Both the position numbers and the translations under genes were made by a program. Positions 52,538 through 63,249 of a DNA stretch of 64,000 bases are shown here, piece after piece. Origin of the DNA: Nemertoderma westbladi. Lineage: Eukaryota; Xenacoelomorpha; Nemertodermatida; Nemertodermatidae. Below the pieces are notes generated by a model. It was not told the DNA's origin and did not search any database. It was given only the letters and a program-made list of their open reading frames with translations. The stretch is taken from NCBI GenBank assembly GCA_032718475.1, contig JAUCBJ010006322.1:59181-123180 (forward strand). Reading direction: 5' to 3'. Numbering within the stretch: position 1 is the stretch's first letter; every line of letters starts with the position of its first letter.

Positions 52538-54072
52538 TACTACTAGGATCGGCATGCTGCATTGCAGCTGCATTTTTAAGAATGATGTGCCGGCTTGTCA
52601 ACAAAATTGCACCGCCACAACTCCCTATCACCCATGACATTTGCTAGATCATCCGCATCTTTAAGGCCAGTGTCCTTTAAGATGCGTCTCAAGAAAGTCA
52701 TGGGCTGTCCACCATGCTTATTCACTCCATGAGGCTGCCAAAGTACAAGATTATGCACTGGCTGGTCCTCACGGCGAAAGCAATGTCCTGCAAAGCGGAG
52801 GCGATTTTGTTCTAGTGTCAAGCTTGGGGGAACCAATGAGACACCTCCAATGTTATATAGTGTCTGGTTGGAGATGTGTGCATTGTACTTGACACAATGT
52901 ACCCGGCGTAGCATTCTTGTGAATGTGCCATCCAGAGATTTGGTGTCCTCAGCAGTTAGAGCCCAGCATGGACTCCCGTAGAGGAGTACTGGAACTACTG
53001 CTGCTCTAAATAATCGGACCTTAAGTTTCCGATTAATTCTAGGTGACTTCCAAATCCTGGAAAGCCTATTCAAGGCTGCCCATGCCTTTCCCTTACGTAT
53101 TCGAAGGTCCTCACCTGACTTCCGGATCCATGATCCCAGGTAACAGAAGTCGTCCACATGCTCAAGCATACCATCCTTTGAGCTTATGCTCATCCGATCA
53201 GAGACTTGCTGAGGACTTTCAAAGTTAACTGTCAGAATTTTGGTCTTTCTGGAGTTAATAAAAAGACCAACACTAGAAGCAGCATGTTCTAATGAGCTGA
53301 GGAGCCGCTGGGCTCCCTCTAATGATTCTGAGAGTACTCCTAAGTCATCAGCAAAGTCTAGATCAGTTAGGTACTTGGCAGGATTTCCTCGACTTCTGGA
53401 GCCAGTAGGTGGAGTTATCATCACCCCATCATCATTATGATGATCTAAGGACATGCGTAGAACATAGTCAACCACAATAATGAACAAGAATGGTGCAAGT
53501 GTGTCTCCTTGGAGGACGCCCCATAACACTTCAAATGGTTCTGTGTCACCGTCAACAGTAGACACAAATGTTGTCGAACCATCGTATACTGATCTGATTG
53601 CTGCAATAATTTCATCAGGAATCCCATATAATGAAAGTATGCTGAACATACGTGAGCGAGAGACTGAATCAAAGGCCTTGAAGAAGTCAACAAAGATAAC
53701 AGCCAGATGCCTGTCTTTCTTTTTTGATAACTCTTCAATTATCCTTCTAAGTGCCAAAATGGGCTCCATGGTCCCACGACCTTTACGGAACCCATTCTGA
53801 TTTCCACGTAGCAGTCTCTCAATGGGATCCCTGATGCGATTTAATAGAATTCTATTGTATAGTTTTGCAGCAATCGAGATCAATGAGATTCCCCGAAAAG
53901 AACCATAGAGTGTTAGGTTGCCCTTCTTGGGAACTGGCACCAACTTATTTGTTTTCATTTCTTGTGGGATTCTTGTTGTATGGTACATGTCTACTATGAT
54001 GGGATAGATGAGCTTTAAACACTCAGGTATTTTAAAGACCTCAGGGGGAACACCATCTACTCCACTGGCACG
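52538..54072 (-). mobile_element. 5'-truncated copy of the TAG-tailed non-LTR retrotransposon
   Basis: It is flanked by the 11-bp duplication ATAACTCGGCC at 52527-52537 and 54073-54083. The second tandem unit has the same site uninterrupted at 57435-57445. The insert runs from the tail (TACTACTAGGATC) to a truncation within the RT N-terminus. Confidence 0.95.
52576..54072 (-). pseudogene. RT C-terminal half, open frame but 5'-truncated
   Basis: The frame is uninterrupted from ASGVDGVPPEVFKIPE to FVDKPAHHS, with motif A FVDFFKAFDS and FADDLG intact. Against the 30767-33985 protein only a handful of residues differ (for example MYHTTRI for MYRTTRV, HHNDD for HYNDD, AALNR for AAMNR). It lacks the endonuclease and a promoter. 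The apparent N-terminus up to 54150 is translated flank, not element. Confidence 0.92.
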
Positions 54073-54773
54073 ATAACTCGGCCAATCCTTGATGAAATCT
54101 ATCCAAACTTGGTACACATGTTGTTTGGCAAAAGTTTGAAAATTTTCCAAGTAGAATTTGCGTGGGGCCTTCGTGCAGCATCAGTGTAACTGTTATTGCA
54201 GTTATAATAAATTTATTTATCCAAATTTAAAATGCGTTAAATTATTATTACTGTAGGATAAATCAGCTGTGTTTCTAACAAATTTTGCAATTCTGCATGT
54301 ACCATGTGTACCGGTTCTGTCAGGCTGTACTCAATCCCTGAATCGAGAATCAGGCAATCAGTCAATACTGCAATACTGGTCAACCGGTACCATACACTGC
54401 AGACATGCCATATCATGCAACCCTTGCGGTGATTATAGTTTAGGCCTAATTCAGTAATTAGCCCAGTACCGGCACCAGTAATAATAATACTGTAATATAG
54501 GCCTAATCATTCAGTCATTGGCACGGTACACTGTATTGCTGTACTGCCGTTGTAGTGCGCACCGTAGGTACCACCCATGGCCTACTACACAGAGGCCATG
54601 ACAAGGACTTTGCTGTGAAATTAGTGTAGGCTGACTGTGCTGATTATGGTACTGTCAGACTGTGGTACCTAAGCTATATACTGTTAGGTATATTGCTGTA
54701 TTGGGGTGGGGTTAGGAATAATCCATTTGTTTTAGCATTGAACTGTTGAATCCCCTTATTTATTATAAAACCA

Positions 54774-55100
54774 TTGGAAATATTCGCAAATGCCGCTCCA
54801 TTACTGTCTGAAACGCTCCCGACAGTCCGATGTATCTGGACCCGAGCAGCCGAGTTGCTTCAAGAGGTGATTAACGGGGGAATACTACGGAATTGCTTGT
54901 TTGTCAGTACGATTCTATTTGGGTATTTACTACACTCAGACACTGGGAATACGGCGGTCGGTCAGATCGTAATGCGGGCCACTGCCAAGTTCCTCATGCC
55001 TCACTCCGGTCACCCACCTTGGAGTGCGGTGGGAAGAGTCCCACTTACTGACTTACGTCGACGACTGGACGAATCGACGAGGATTGCGATCTGGGTTTAG
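54774..55100 (+). other. Unrecognised open frame in tandem unit copy 1
   Basis: 108 aa including HSGHPPWSAVGRVPLTDLRR. The second unit keeps the last two thirds (58295-58498), but indels of -4 and +8 nt disrupt the upstream part, which argues against conserved coding. No family recognised. Confidence 0.2.
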
Positions 55101-55514
55101 CGGCGGCCCGGATCCTGGGATCGCCTGGGGGAAATGGTTGAACGTTGGGCAGACGTTATCGCACTGGATTACGTTCTCTGTGACGCGAAAGTGTGAAGCG
55201 AATTCGTTGTCGAATTGGGTCGGAAGCTGCGGGAATTCTACTGTTCTACGGGAGTAAACCGCAGCGGTCCGGTGACTACGGACGGATACTACTGGGATAA
55301 GCAGGTATTTCGATCGAGTTTCTCGTATTCTCGATGCTCGAGGCGGATAGAGAGTTGGTTGTGTTGGGCGGTGTTGTTCAATTCTATCAAACATATTAAA
55401 TAATTGGTAAAATAATAAAAACACACCAGATAAAGATACTGAGCTTATGGTAAAGAGATAGGCCGAACTTACAATTTCCAAATAGATTGTTCATATAATA
55501 AATATATTTTTGGT

Positions 55515-55791
55515 ATTTGATTTCAAGATAGGGGGGGGGGGGGGGGAACTGGACGCAATAAAAATTCATCCCTCTCCAGGGGAAATTGGACGCAAATAAC
55601 AACAGCTGATTACTCTCAAAAATAAAACTGTAACCTGTTCTATTGTGTTTACTTTATTGTTTTGGTTAAAATAACGTGCCACTGTAACCTGCTCCTTTCC
55701 CAAAATTTAGAAATTAATATTGAGGCGGGATATTAATTCGCCAAGATGGGATTTGCGTCCAGTCCCACCCCCTCCTATCTCTTGATTTCAC
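55515..55791. mobile_element. G-tract inverted-repeat element (MITE-like), copy 1
   Basis: TTTCAAGATA + G16 (55531-55546) + AACTGGACGCAA at the left pairs with TTGCGTCCAGTCCCACCCCC TCCTATCTCTTGA at the right. A third partial block (AATTGGACGCAAATAA) lies inside. Arms are ~38 bp. A second copy is at 58922-59206 with 18 G. Confidence 0.65.
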
Positions 55792-55860
55792 TAAAAAATA
55801 GAATACATTGCATTTTACTGTTATAATTACTGTATTGAATAAAATAATTAATTGATTGTT

Positions 55861-56245
55861 TATTAAACCGTGCTAAGCACGTTGAACTGGAGCTCTAACA
55901 ATTCCCCACTAGCGGCAGACAGGAACTGTAAAAGTCTCTGTAGAATTTCTAATTAAGCAATGCTCTTAGGTAACTACTACTAAATTTCAGATGAATCTGA
56001 TCGTTGGTTCTATAATTACAGCTATTTTTACGTTTCTGTTAATTCGCCCCCTAGCGGCAGACCGGGGAACTGTAGAAGTCTGTCTGTGTGTAGAATTTCT
56101 AAATTTTTTATAGACTACATGTGTACCAAGTTTGGTTCCATTTCATCCATGATTGACCGACTTATTAGCGTTCAAACATTCCTGCCACAAACATAGCCAG
56201 AGGCAGCCACAAACGAATAAAAGCTGCAGGAACTCGAGCGATAAT
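55861..56245 (+). repeat. Dispersed repeat, copy 2
   Basis: It aligns with 4985-5290 and 59276-61170. It opens with CGTGCTAAGCACG, a near-perfect 13-bp palindrome, and ends at AAAGCTGCAGGAACTCGAGC, the single-unit equivalent of the 35-bp minisatellite. Confidence 0.9.
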
Positions 56246-56653
56246 TAATTTATTTATTATTAAATACTGTTTCAATTAAATTCTTTACGAAAATCTAGTC
56301 ATCTTCTTTTAAATATGGACCCTGCATTCATGGAAAATATAATATTTGATAATTCATCAGTCAGCCTACGCTAATTTCACAGCAAAGTCCTTGTCATGGC
56401 CTGTGTGTAGTAGGCCATGGTACCACCCTACTACCGGTACCGCGCTGACCGGTGGCAACTAGCACTTCAGCACTTGCACAGCAACAGCACTACCGGCGAT
56501 ACACAGGTTGAAATTTATGTAGAGTTTGCTCAACAGTACAGATATAAAATAGTTATCTAAATTATATATATTACTATTGACAAGTATTGAAATATATACC
56601 GTTATTCGTGTTATCAGTATTTGCAACATCTGACATTGAAGAGGTGAGAGAAG

Positions 56654-57112
56654 ATGAATACCGGCACTCAACAAAACCAACGCTTATCACAGGTCGGTAT
56701 GGTTACCTCGAAACCGGCGCGACTGTCCACTCGAATACAACTTCAAAACACAAACGCCAACAATAAACTGAAAGCGAATCGAACGTCTTCAGAAGAATCT
56801 GTCATTGGGACGAAGAAAAGGAAGCCGAAACCACGGGAATGGACCACAGCTAAGATTGAATGCTCCCATTGTCAGAGTTCCTGGACCGAAATTGAAACAC
56901 CAATTGCCGATGGGCTTGATCTCTCAAACCAAAACTTCCTCTGCGGGGTTTGCGCGGCAGTAAAGATTGAAAGTCTGGAAGCTGGCATCCCTAGGTATTA
57001 TTATTATAAAGAGCGTCAGCCTGCGTTTAATAAATATATTTTAATACAAAACAGGTCGAACGCAAAGAGGCTTATAATGAAGACGAGTACTGCATTGATT
57101 ATATTCCTATAA
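56654..57112 (+). CDS. 152-aa Cys-cluster protein of the tandem unit, copy 1
   Basis: The ATG at 56654 opens MNTGTQQNQRLSQVGMVTSK. A basic segment (GTKKRKPKPREWTTAKIE, residues ~56-73) precedes a C2-C2 cluster, IECSHCQSSWTEIETP ... NFLCGVCAA (residues ~73-105), like a small zinc-binding treble-clef or PHD-type half. The tail as read (YYYKERQPAFNKYILIQNRS) looks less natural. A different frame after an AACAG acceptor-like site reads VERKEAYNEDEYCIDYIPIN to LPFRGW and a stop (57054-57180), so an intron with donor GTAAAG (~56960) or GTATTA (~56996) is possible. The partner copy at 61587-62045 is nearly identical. Function unknown. Confidence 0.5.
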   Translation: MNTGTQQNQRLSQVGMVTSKPARLSTRIQLQNTNANNKLKANRTSSEESVIGTKKRKPKPREWTTAKIECSHCQSSWTEIETPIADGLDLSNQNFLCGVCAAVKIESLEAGIPRYYYYKERQPAFNKYILIQNRSNAKRLIMKTSTALIIFL

Positions 57113-58921
57113 ACCACCTGGCTTTGCATATTGAACGTGCGTTTGGAAATAAGTTCGTGCTACCCTTCCGTGGGTGGTAGATGTCGCGGTTATGTATTGG
57201 TGGGTGGGAAGGGAGGGGGGGGGGGGTGCAGATTAAAAGGGGTGAACACGTACTGTCCCCCTTTCTTTGATTAATTGGTGGTGTGGGTTAATCTCTCATA
57301 ACCTGATTTTGTGATACAGTCGCACAATTTTAATTTGTATCTCATAACTGGGCCTCGTGCTGCGCGAAGGCCCCACGAACGTGTCGTTCTGTCGTTCTGT
57401 CGCGTTTTTTTTCAGTATTTTATTTTAAACGTTAATAACTCGGCCAATCCTTGATGAAATCTATCCAAACTTGGTACACATGTTGTTTGGCAAAAGTTTG
57501 AAAATTTTCCAAGTAGAATTTGCGTGGGGTCTTCGTGCAGCATCAGTGTAACTGTTATTGCAGTTATAATAAATTTATTTATCCAAATTTAAAATGCGTT
57601 AAATTATTATTACTGTAGGATAAATCAGCTGGGTTTTCTGACAAATTTTGCAATACATTGGGGTTGTCTGCATGTACCATGTGTACCGGTACTGTCAGGC
57701 TGTACTCAATCCCTGAATCGAGAATCCTGCGAATGAATTGAGAATCAGTCAATACTGCAATACTGGTCAGCCGGTACCATACACTGCAGACATGCCATAT
57801 CATGTAATCTAATTAACCCCGGCAACCCTTGCGGTGATTAAAGTTTAGGCCTAATTAGCCCAGTACCGGTACCGGCACCGGTAATAATAATATAATAGTT
57901 TAGATAGTTACCGCTAATCATTCAGTCATTGCTGCATTGGCACGGTACACCGTATTGCTGTACTGCCGTTGTAGTGCGCACCGTAGGTACCACCCATGGC
58001 CATGACAAGGACTTTGCTGTGAAATTAGCGTAGGCTGACTGTGCTGATTATCAGATTATGGTACTGTGGTACAAGCTATATACTGTTAGGTATACTGCTG
58101 TATTGGGGTGGGGTTAGGAATAATCCATTTGTTTTAGCATTTAATCCCCTTATTTATTATAAAACCATTGGAAATATTCGCAAATGCCGCTCCATTACTG
58201 TCTGAAACGCTCCCTGGACCCGTATCTGGACCCGAGCAGCCGAGTTGCTTCAAGAGGTGATTAACGGGGGAATACTACGCTGCTACGGAATTGCTTGTTT
58301 GTCAGTACGATTCTATTTGGGTATTTACTACACTCAGACACTGGGAATACGGCGGTCGGTCAGATCGTAATGCGGGCCACTGCCAAGTTCCTCATGCCTC
58401 ACTCCGGTCACCCACCTTGGAGTGCGGTGGGAAGAGTCCCACTTACTGACTTACGTCGACGACTGGACGAATCGACGAGGATTGCGATCTGGGTTTAGCG
58501 GCGGCCCGGATCCTGGTATCGCCTGGGGGAAATGGTTGAACGTCGGGCATACTTGTATCGCACTGGATTACGTTCTCTGCGACGTGAAAGTGTGAAGCGA
58601 ATTCGTTGTCGAATTGGGTCGAAAGCTGCGGGAATTCTACTGTTCTACGGGAGTAAACCGCAGCGGTCCGGTGACTACGGACGGATACTACTGGGATAAG
58701 CAGGTATTTCGATCGAGTTTCTCGTATTCTCGATGCTCGACAGCTCGAGGCGGATAGAGAGTTGGTTGTGTTGGGCGGTGTTGTTCAATTCTATCAAACG
58801 TATTAAATAATTGGTAAAATAATAAAAACACACCAGATAAAGATACTGAGCTTATGGTAAAGAGATAGGCCGAACTTACAATTTCCAAATAGATTGTTCA
58901 TATAATAAATATATTTTTGGT

Positions 58922-59206
58922 ATTTGATTTCAAGATAGGGGGGGGGGGGGGGGGGACTGGACGCAATAAAAATTCATCCCTCTCCAGCGGAAATTGGACG
59001 CAAATAACAACAGCTGATTACTCATTAAAAAATAAAACTGTAACCTGTTCTATTGTGTTTACTTTATTGTTTTGGTTAAAATAACGTGCCACTGTAACCT
59101 GCTCCTTTCCCAAAATTGAGAAATTAATATTGAGGCGGGATATTAATTCGCCAAGATGGGATTTGCGTCCAGTCCCACCCCCCTCCTGTCTCTTGATTTT
59201 ACTAAA
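58922..59206. mobile_element. G-tract inverted-repeat element, copy 2
   Basis: Same arrangement as 55515-55791, with a G18 run at 58938-58955 and the mirrored TTGCGTCCAGTCCCACCCCC at ~59164. Confidence 0.65.
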
Positions 59207-59275
59207 AAATAGAATACATTGCATTTTACTGTTATAATTACTGTATTGAATAAAATAATTAATTTATTGTTTATT

Positions 59276-61170
59276 AAACCGTGCTAAGCACGTTGAACTG
59301 GAGCTCTAACAATTCCCCACTAGCGGCAGACAGGAACTGTAAAAGTCTCTGTAGAATTTCTAATTAACCCTATTAGTACCGGGCTATAAAATGTTGTACA
59401 AATACCGGGGGGGGGGGTCATATTGACCCCCCCTTCTAAAATTTACAAATATTTACGAAAACGTCTGATTTTTTGTTTGTACGTAGGTATCACTTGTCTG
59501 GATCCGACCGAAAAAAAAATTTCGAAAAAATGTACTGGGGTGGTTATATTGCGGCACCAAAATTACAAGTAGTGCACAATTTTCACAAAATTTGAAAGTT
59601 ACATTTTCGGCTAATTATTTTTCAATACACGTTTTCTGGGGTGTAAAATACATTGGAAAATATTTAAAAATGATATGATTACTATAAATGGCTGTTTAGT
59701 CCTCTCTGCGTAGGAAAAAAATGAAAAAAACAAGTAACCAGCACTTTTCAGTTAGAACACAAAATTTTTAATTCACTTATACGATGCTATAAATTCACAT
59801 TTTCAGGTTTTCGAGGGCGCTGATTCTAATGGAATACATTTCTAATATGCCAGATCATTGCTACTTGTATTTTTCGGCGTAATTTGGCAAATTTTGGTGC
59901 TAGCACCAAATTTCGTACCCATCACCAAAAAGTACAAGTTTGCGATGTCCAGTACTGTTTTTATTGATTCCATCGGATTCAGGACCCTCATAAACCCGTA
60001 TAACGCAAGAAACAAGGTGATACTATCTACTGATCAATTTGCATATTTTCCAAAATTTGGTGCTGGCACAACAATTTTCACCCACCGGCGAAAAATACAA
60101 GTTTGAGAACTCTTATGAAATTTTTACTGATTCCATTAAATTCAGAACCATCACAAACCCGTATAACGCAAGAAACAAGGTGACACAATCAATTGATATA
60201 TTTGATGGTTTTCAAAATTTGGTGCTAGCACCACATTTTGCACCCACATCCGAAAAATACAAGTTTGAGATGTCTAGTTCGATAATTATATATTCCATTT
60301 AATTCAGAACAGCCATAAACCTCTAAAACGCAAGAAATAAATTGTCACAAGCAATTTTATCTATTGAATGGATTTTCAAAATTTCGTGCTAGCACCAAAA
60401 TTTGCACACAGCACCGAAAAATACAAGTTTGATACTCTTGGTGCAACTCGTATATATTTCATCGAATCCAGAACCCCAAAAAACCCCAATTGCGTAAAAA
60501 ACAAGTTTCAAACAATCAATTTACAAAATTGACGTATTTCAAAATTTGGTGCTGGCACCAAAATTTGGCACCCACCGAAAAAAACAAGTTTGAAATTTCT
60601 AAATCAATTTATATGAATTCCATCCAATTTCTAACCCCAAAAAACCGGTGTAAATCAAAAATAGAGATGTTACAATTCATATTTAATGAAATGTAATTTT
60701 CAAAAAACGTCTCAAAAAAAGTGCCAAAAGTAGGGTTAAAAAATGGTGCTATAACTCGAAAAGTACAAAAAAAATTTTTTGAAAACGGTTTTCACTACTA
60801 GGAAGACAATAGATTTTTCGGAAAAGTTATAAAATTTAAGATTCCCAACTGCGTTTGTTTCAGAATTATAATAAAAAAACCACGGAAGGTGTCATATTGA
60901 CCCCCCCCCCCCCCCGGGTTTAATAGGGTTAATGCAATGCTCTTAGGCAATGCTCGTATTTTTACGTTCCTGTTAATTCGCCCCCTAGCGGCAGACAGGG
61001 GAACTGTAGAAGTCTATTTGTGTGTAGAATTTCAAAATTTGTTATAGACTACATGTGTACCAAGTTTGGTTCCATTTCATCCTTGATTGACTGACTTATA
61101 AGCGTTCAAACATTCCTGCCACAAACATAGCCAGAGGCAGCCACAAACAAATAAAAGCTGCAGGAACTCT
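59276..61170 (+). repeat. Dispersed repeat, copy 3 (split by the 59368-60928 element)
   Basis: It matches copy 2 on both sides of the insertion, with one internal deletion just after the insertion (GCAATGCTCTTAGGCAATGC). Confidence 0.9.
59368..60928. mobile_element. 1561-bp piggyBac-type element, non-autonomous
   Basis: TTAA is duplicated at 59364-59367 and 60929-60932. Copy 1 of the tandem unit has the empty site AATTTCTAATTAAGCAATGC at ~55950. The ends are CCCTATTAGTACCGGG and the complement CCCTATTAAACCCGGG, each followed by a G-run and GTCATATTGACC/GTCAATATGAC. The middle holds about five diverged ~162-bp tandem units starting at ~59887, 60051, 60212, 60373 and 60538, each opening with AAATTTGGTGCTAGCACCAA or a variant. 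No transposase frame is present; short frames at 59858-60696 follow the repeat units. Confidence 0.93.
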
Positions 61171-61586
61171 AGCGATAATTAATTAATTAATTATTAAATA
61201 CTGTTTCAATTAAATTATTTACGAAAATCTACTTATCTTCTTTTAAATATGGACCCTGCATTCGTGGAAAATATAATATTTGATAATTCAGCAGTCAGCC
61301 TACGCTAATTTCACAGCAAAGTCCTTGTCATGGCCTGTGTGTAGTAGGCCGTGGTACCACCCTACTACCGGTACCGGCTGACCGGTGGCAACTAGCACTT
61401 CAGCACTTGCACAGCAACAGCACTACCGGCGATACACAGGTTGGAATTTATGTAGAGTTTGCTCAACAGTACAGATATAAAATAGTTATCTAAATTATAT
61501 ATATTACTATTGACAAGTATTGAAATATATACCGTTATTCGTGTTATCAGTATTTGCAACATCTGACATTGAAGAGGTGAGAGAAG

Positions 61587-62045
61587 ATGAATACCGGCAC
61601 TCAACAAAACCAACGCTTATCACAGGTCGGTATGGTTACCTCGAAACCGGCGCGACTGTCCACTCGAATACAACTTCAAAACACAAACGCCAACAATAAA
61701 CTGAAAGCGAATCGAACGTCTTCAGAAGAATCTGTCATTGGGACGAAGAAAAGGAAGCCGAAACCACGGGAATGGACCACAGCTAAGATTGAATGCTCCC
61801 TTTGTCAGAGTTCCTGGACCGAAATTGAAACACCAATTGCCGATGGGCTTGATCTCTCAAACCAAAACTTCCTCTGCGGGGTTTGCGCGGCAGTAAAGAT
61901 TGAAAGTCTGGAAGCTGGCATCCCTAGGTATTATTATTATAAAGAGCGTCAGCCTGCGTTTAATAAATATATTTTAATACAAAACAGGTCGAACGCAAAG
62001 AGGCTTATAATGAAGACGAGTACTGCATTGATTATATTCCTATAA
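61587..62045 (+). CDS. 152-aa Cys-cluster protein of the tandem unit, copy 2
   Basis: Same length and start as the 56654 frame. The one residue change I see is CSHC to CSLC inside the first Cys pair, which leaves the cysteines intact. The alternative downstream frame (VERKEAYNEDEYCIDYIPIN ... LPFRGW) is also kept, with only silent or conservative changes. Retention in both copies is expected from recent duplication alone and does not prove selection. Confidence 0.5.
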   Translation: MNTGTQQNQRLSQVGMVTSKPARLSTRIQLQNTNANNKLKANRTSSEESVIGTKKRKPKPREWTTAKIECSLCQSSWTEIETPIADGLDLSNQNFLCGVCAAVKIESLEAGIPRYYYYKERQPAFNKYILIQNRSNAKRLIMKTSTALIIFL

Positions 62046-62316
62046 ATCACCTGGCTTTGCATATTGAACGTGCGTTTGGAAATAGGTTCGTGCTACCCTT
62101 CCGTGGGTGGTAGATGTCGCGGTTATGTATTGGTGGGTGGGAAGGGAGGGGGGGGGGGTGCAGATTAAAAGGGGTGAACACGTACTTTCCCCCTTTCTTA
62201 GATTAATTGGTGGTGTGGGTTAATCTCTCATAACCTGATTTTGTGATACAGTCGCACAATTTTAATTTGTATCTCATAACTGGGCCTCGTGCTGCGCGAA
62301 GGCCCCACGAACGTGT

Positions 62317-63126
62317 ATCTAACCACAAACTATGTTTGTACATTGTTTGTGGGACGAGCCACGGAGTCTGTGGGTCACGCTGCGAGGTCTGTGGGGCGAG
62401 CCCCGAAGTCATGCGAATCTTAGCATTCAGCTTCGTACTGGCAAAATCGGTCATATCCGTTTGTCCGCCTGTGCCGCTCAATTTTGAACGGCAATATCTC
62501 ACCGAGGCAAGGGCTTTGCCAAATTTGTTGAAATTTGTTAAACCGTAAGAAGACGAAAGGTTTACAATGTTTGCAGAATTATAATGTCTTACAATATTAT
62601 GGTTCGCCGCTAGGAGGAGCTAAATATGACGTTGCCTAAGCTGGATAACTTTTGAACCAAATTAAATGATTAATCATAATTATTAAATTTGATAAAACTA
62701 TTATTTAATGGCCTATGGGAGGTTCTCAATTAAATGTAACAGTTTCTTGGGTCTTCCAATTTCATGGTTCGCCAGTAGGTGGTGCTAAATCAGGTAGTAC
62801 CTCTTGCTCTCACATACTCAAAGGTCATTATCAATCTGTAAATCAATCTGTGAAAAATAAGTAAAAAAGTACCAAAACAATTGTGTTTGTTGATGTTACA
62901 CATCTTACATAACCAGAATATTTCTAGTTGCAATTAAGTAATATTATTAATATAATCAGGGGGCTGGATTGAGTCGGTAACTACTGTAGATGGTTATTAA
63001 TGTATGAAGTTTGTTTGTTTCAGGAGAACAGCAAAATAGCAGTGCTAGTGACTAGCTGTCCACCTGGTGAAATACTGGATATAAATATTGACGTTAGATT
63101 TATTATTTACCTTCTTATGTTTATGA
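62317..63126. other. Intergenic, nothing recognised
   Basis: Two short texts, TATGGTTCGCCGCTAGGAGG (~62600) and ATGGTTCGCCAGTAGGTGG (~62762), are similar and ~160 bp apart. No ORF supported. Confidence 0.4.
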
Positions 63127-63150
63127 GGGGGGGGGGGGGGGGGGGGGGGG
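63127..63150. repeat. 24-base poly-G tract
   Basis: Uninterrupted G run following TTTATGA. Confidence 0.98.
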
Positions 63151-63249
63151 TAGTGGTGCAAGGACTTGGATTGTGGATTATACTTAAATTATAATTAGAT
63201 TTAAAATTAGAATGACATAAATACATATTTTTCGTGCAGAGTGCCAAAG

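Larger units (their letters stand above)
52484..57383. repeat. ~3.36-kb tandem unit, copy 1 (interrupted by a retrotransposon)
   Basis: It begins TCGTTCTGTCGCG and ends GCCCCACGAACGTG. Excluding the 52538-54072 insertion and its duplication it is about 3355 bp. It aligns with 57384-62316 throughout with a few percent differences and small indels. It contains the dispersed repeat (55861-56245), a G-tract inverted repeat (55515-55791) and a 152-aa ORF (56654-57112). Confidence 0.9.
57384..62316. repeat. ~3.36-kb tandem unit, copy 2 (interrupted by a piggyBac-type element)
   Basis: Head-to-tail neighbour of copy 1. Without the 59368-60928 insertion and one TTAA it is about 3368 bp. The junction at 57373-57400 reads CACGAACGTG then TCGTTCTG twice. 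Confidence 0.9.

Noticed and set aside
54073..54150. N-terminal residues of the 524-aa minus-strand frame
   Set aside because: They are translated from the tandem unit flanking the insertion, not from the retrotransposon.
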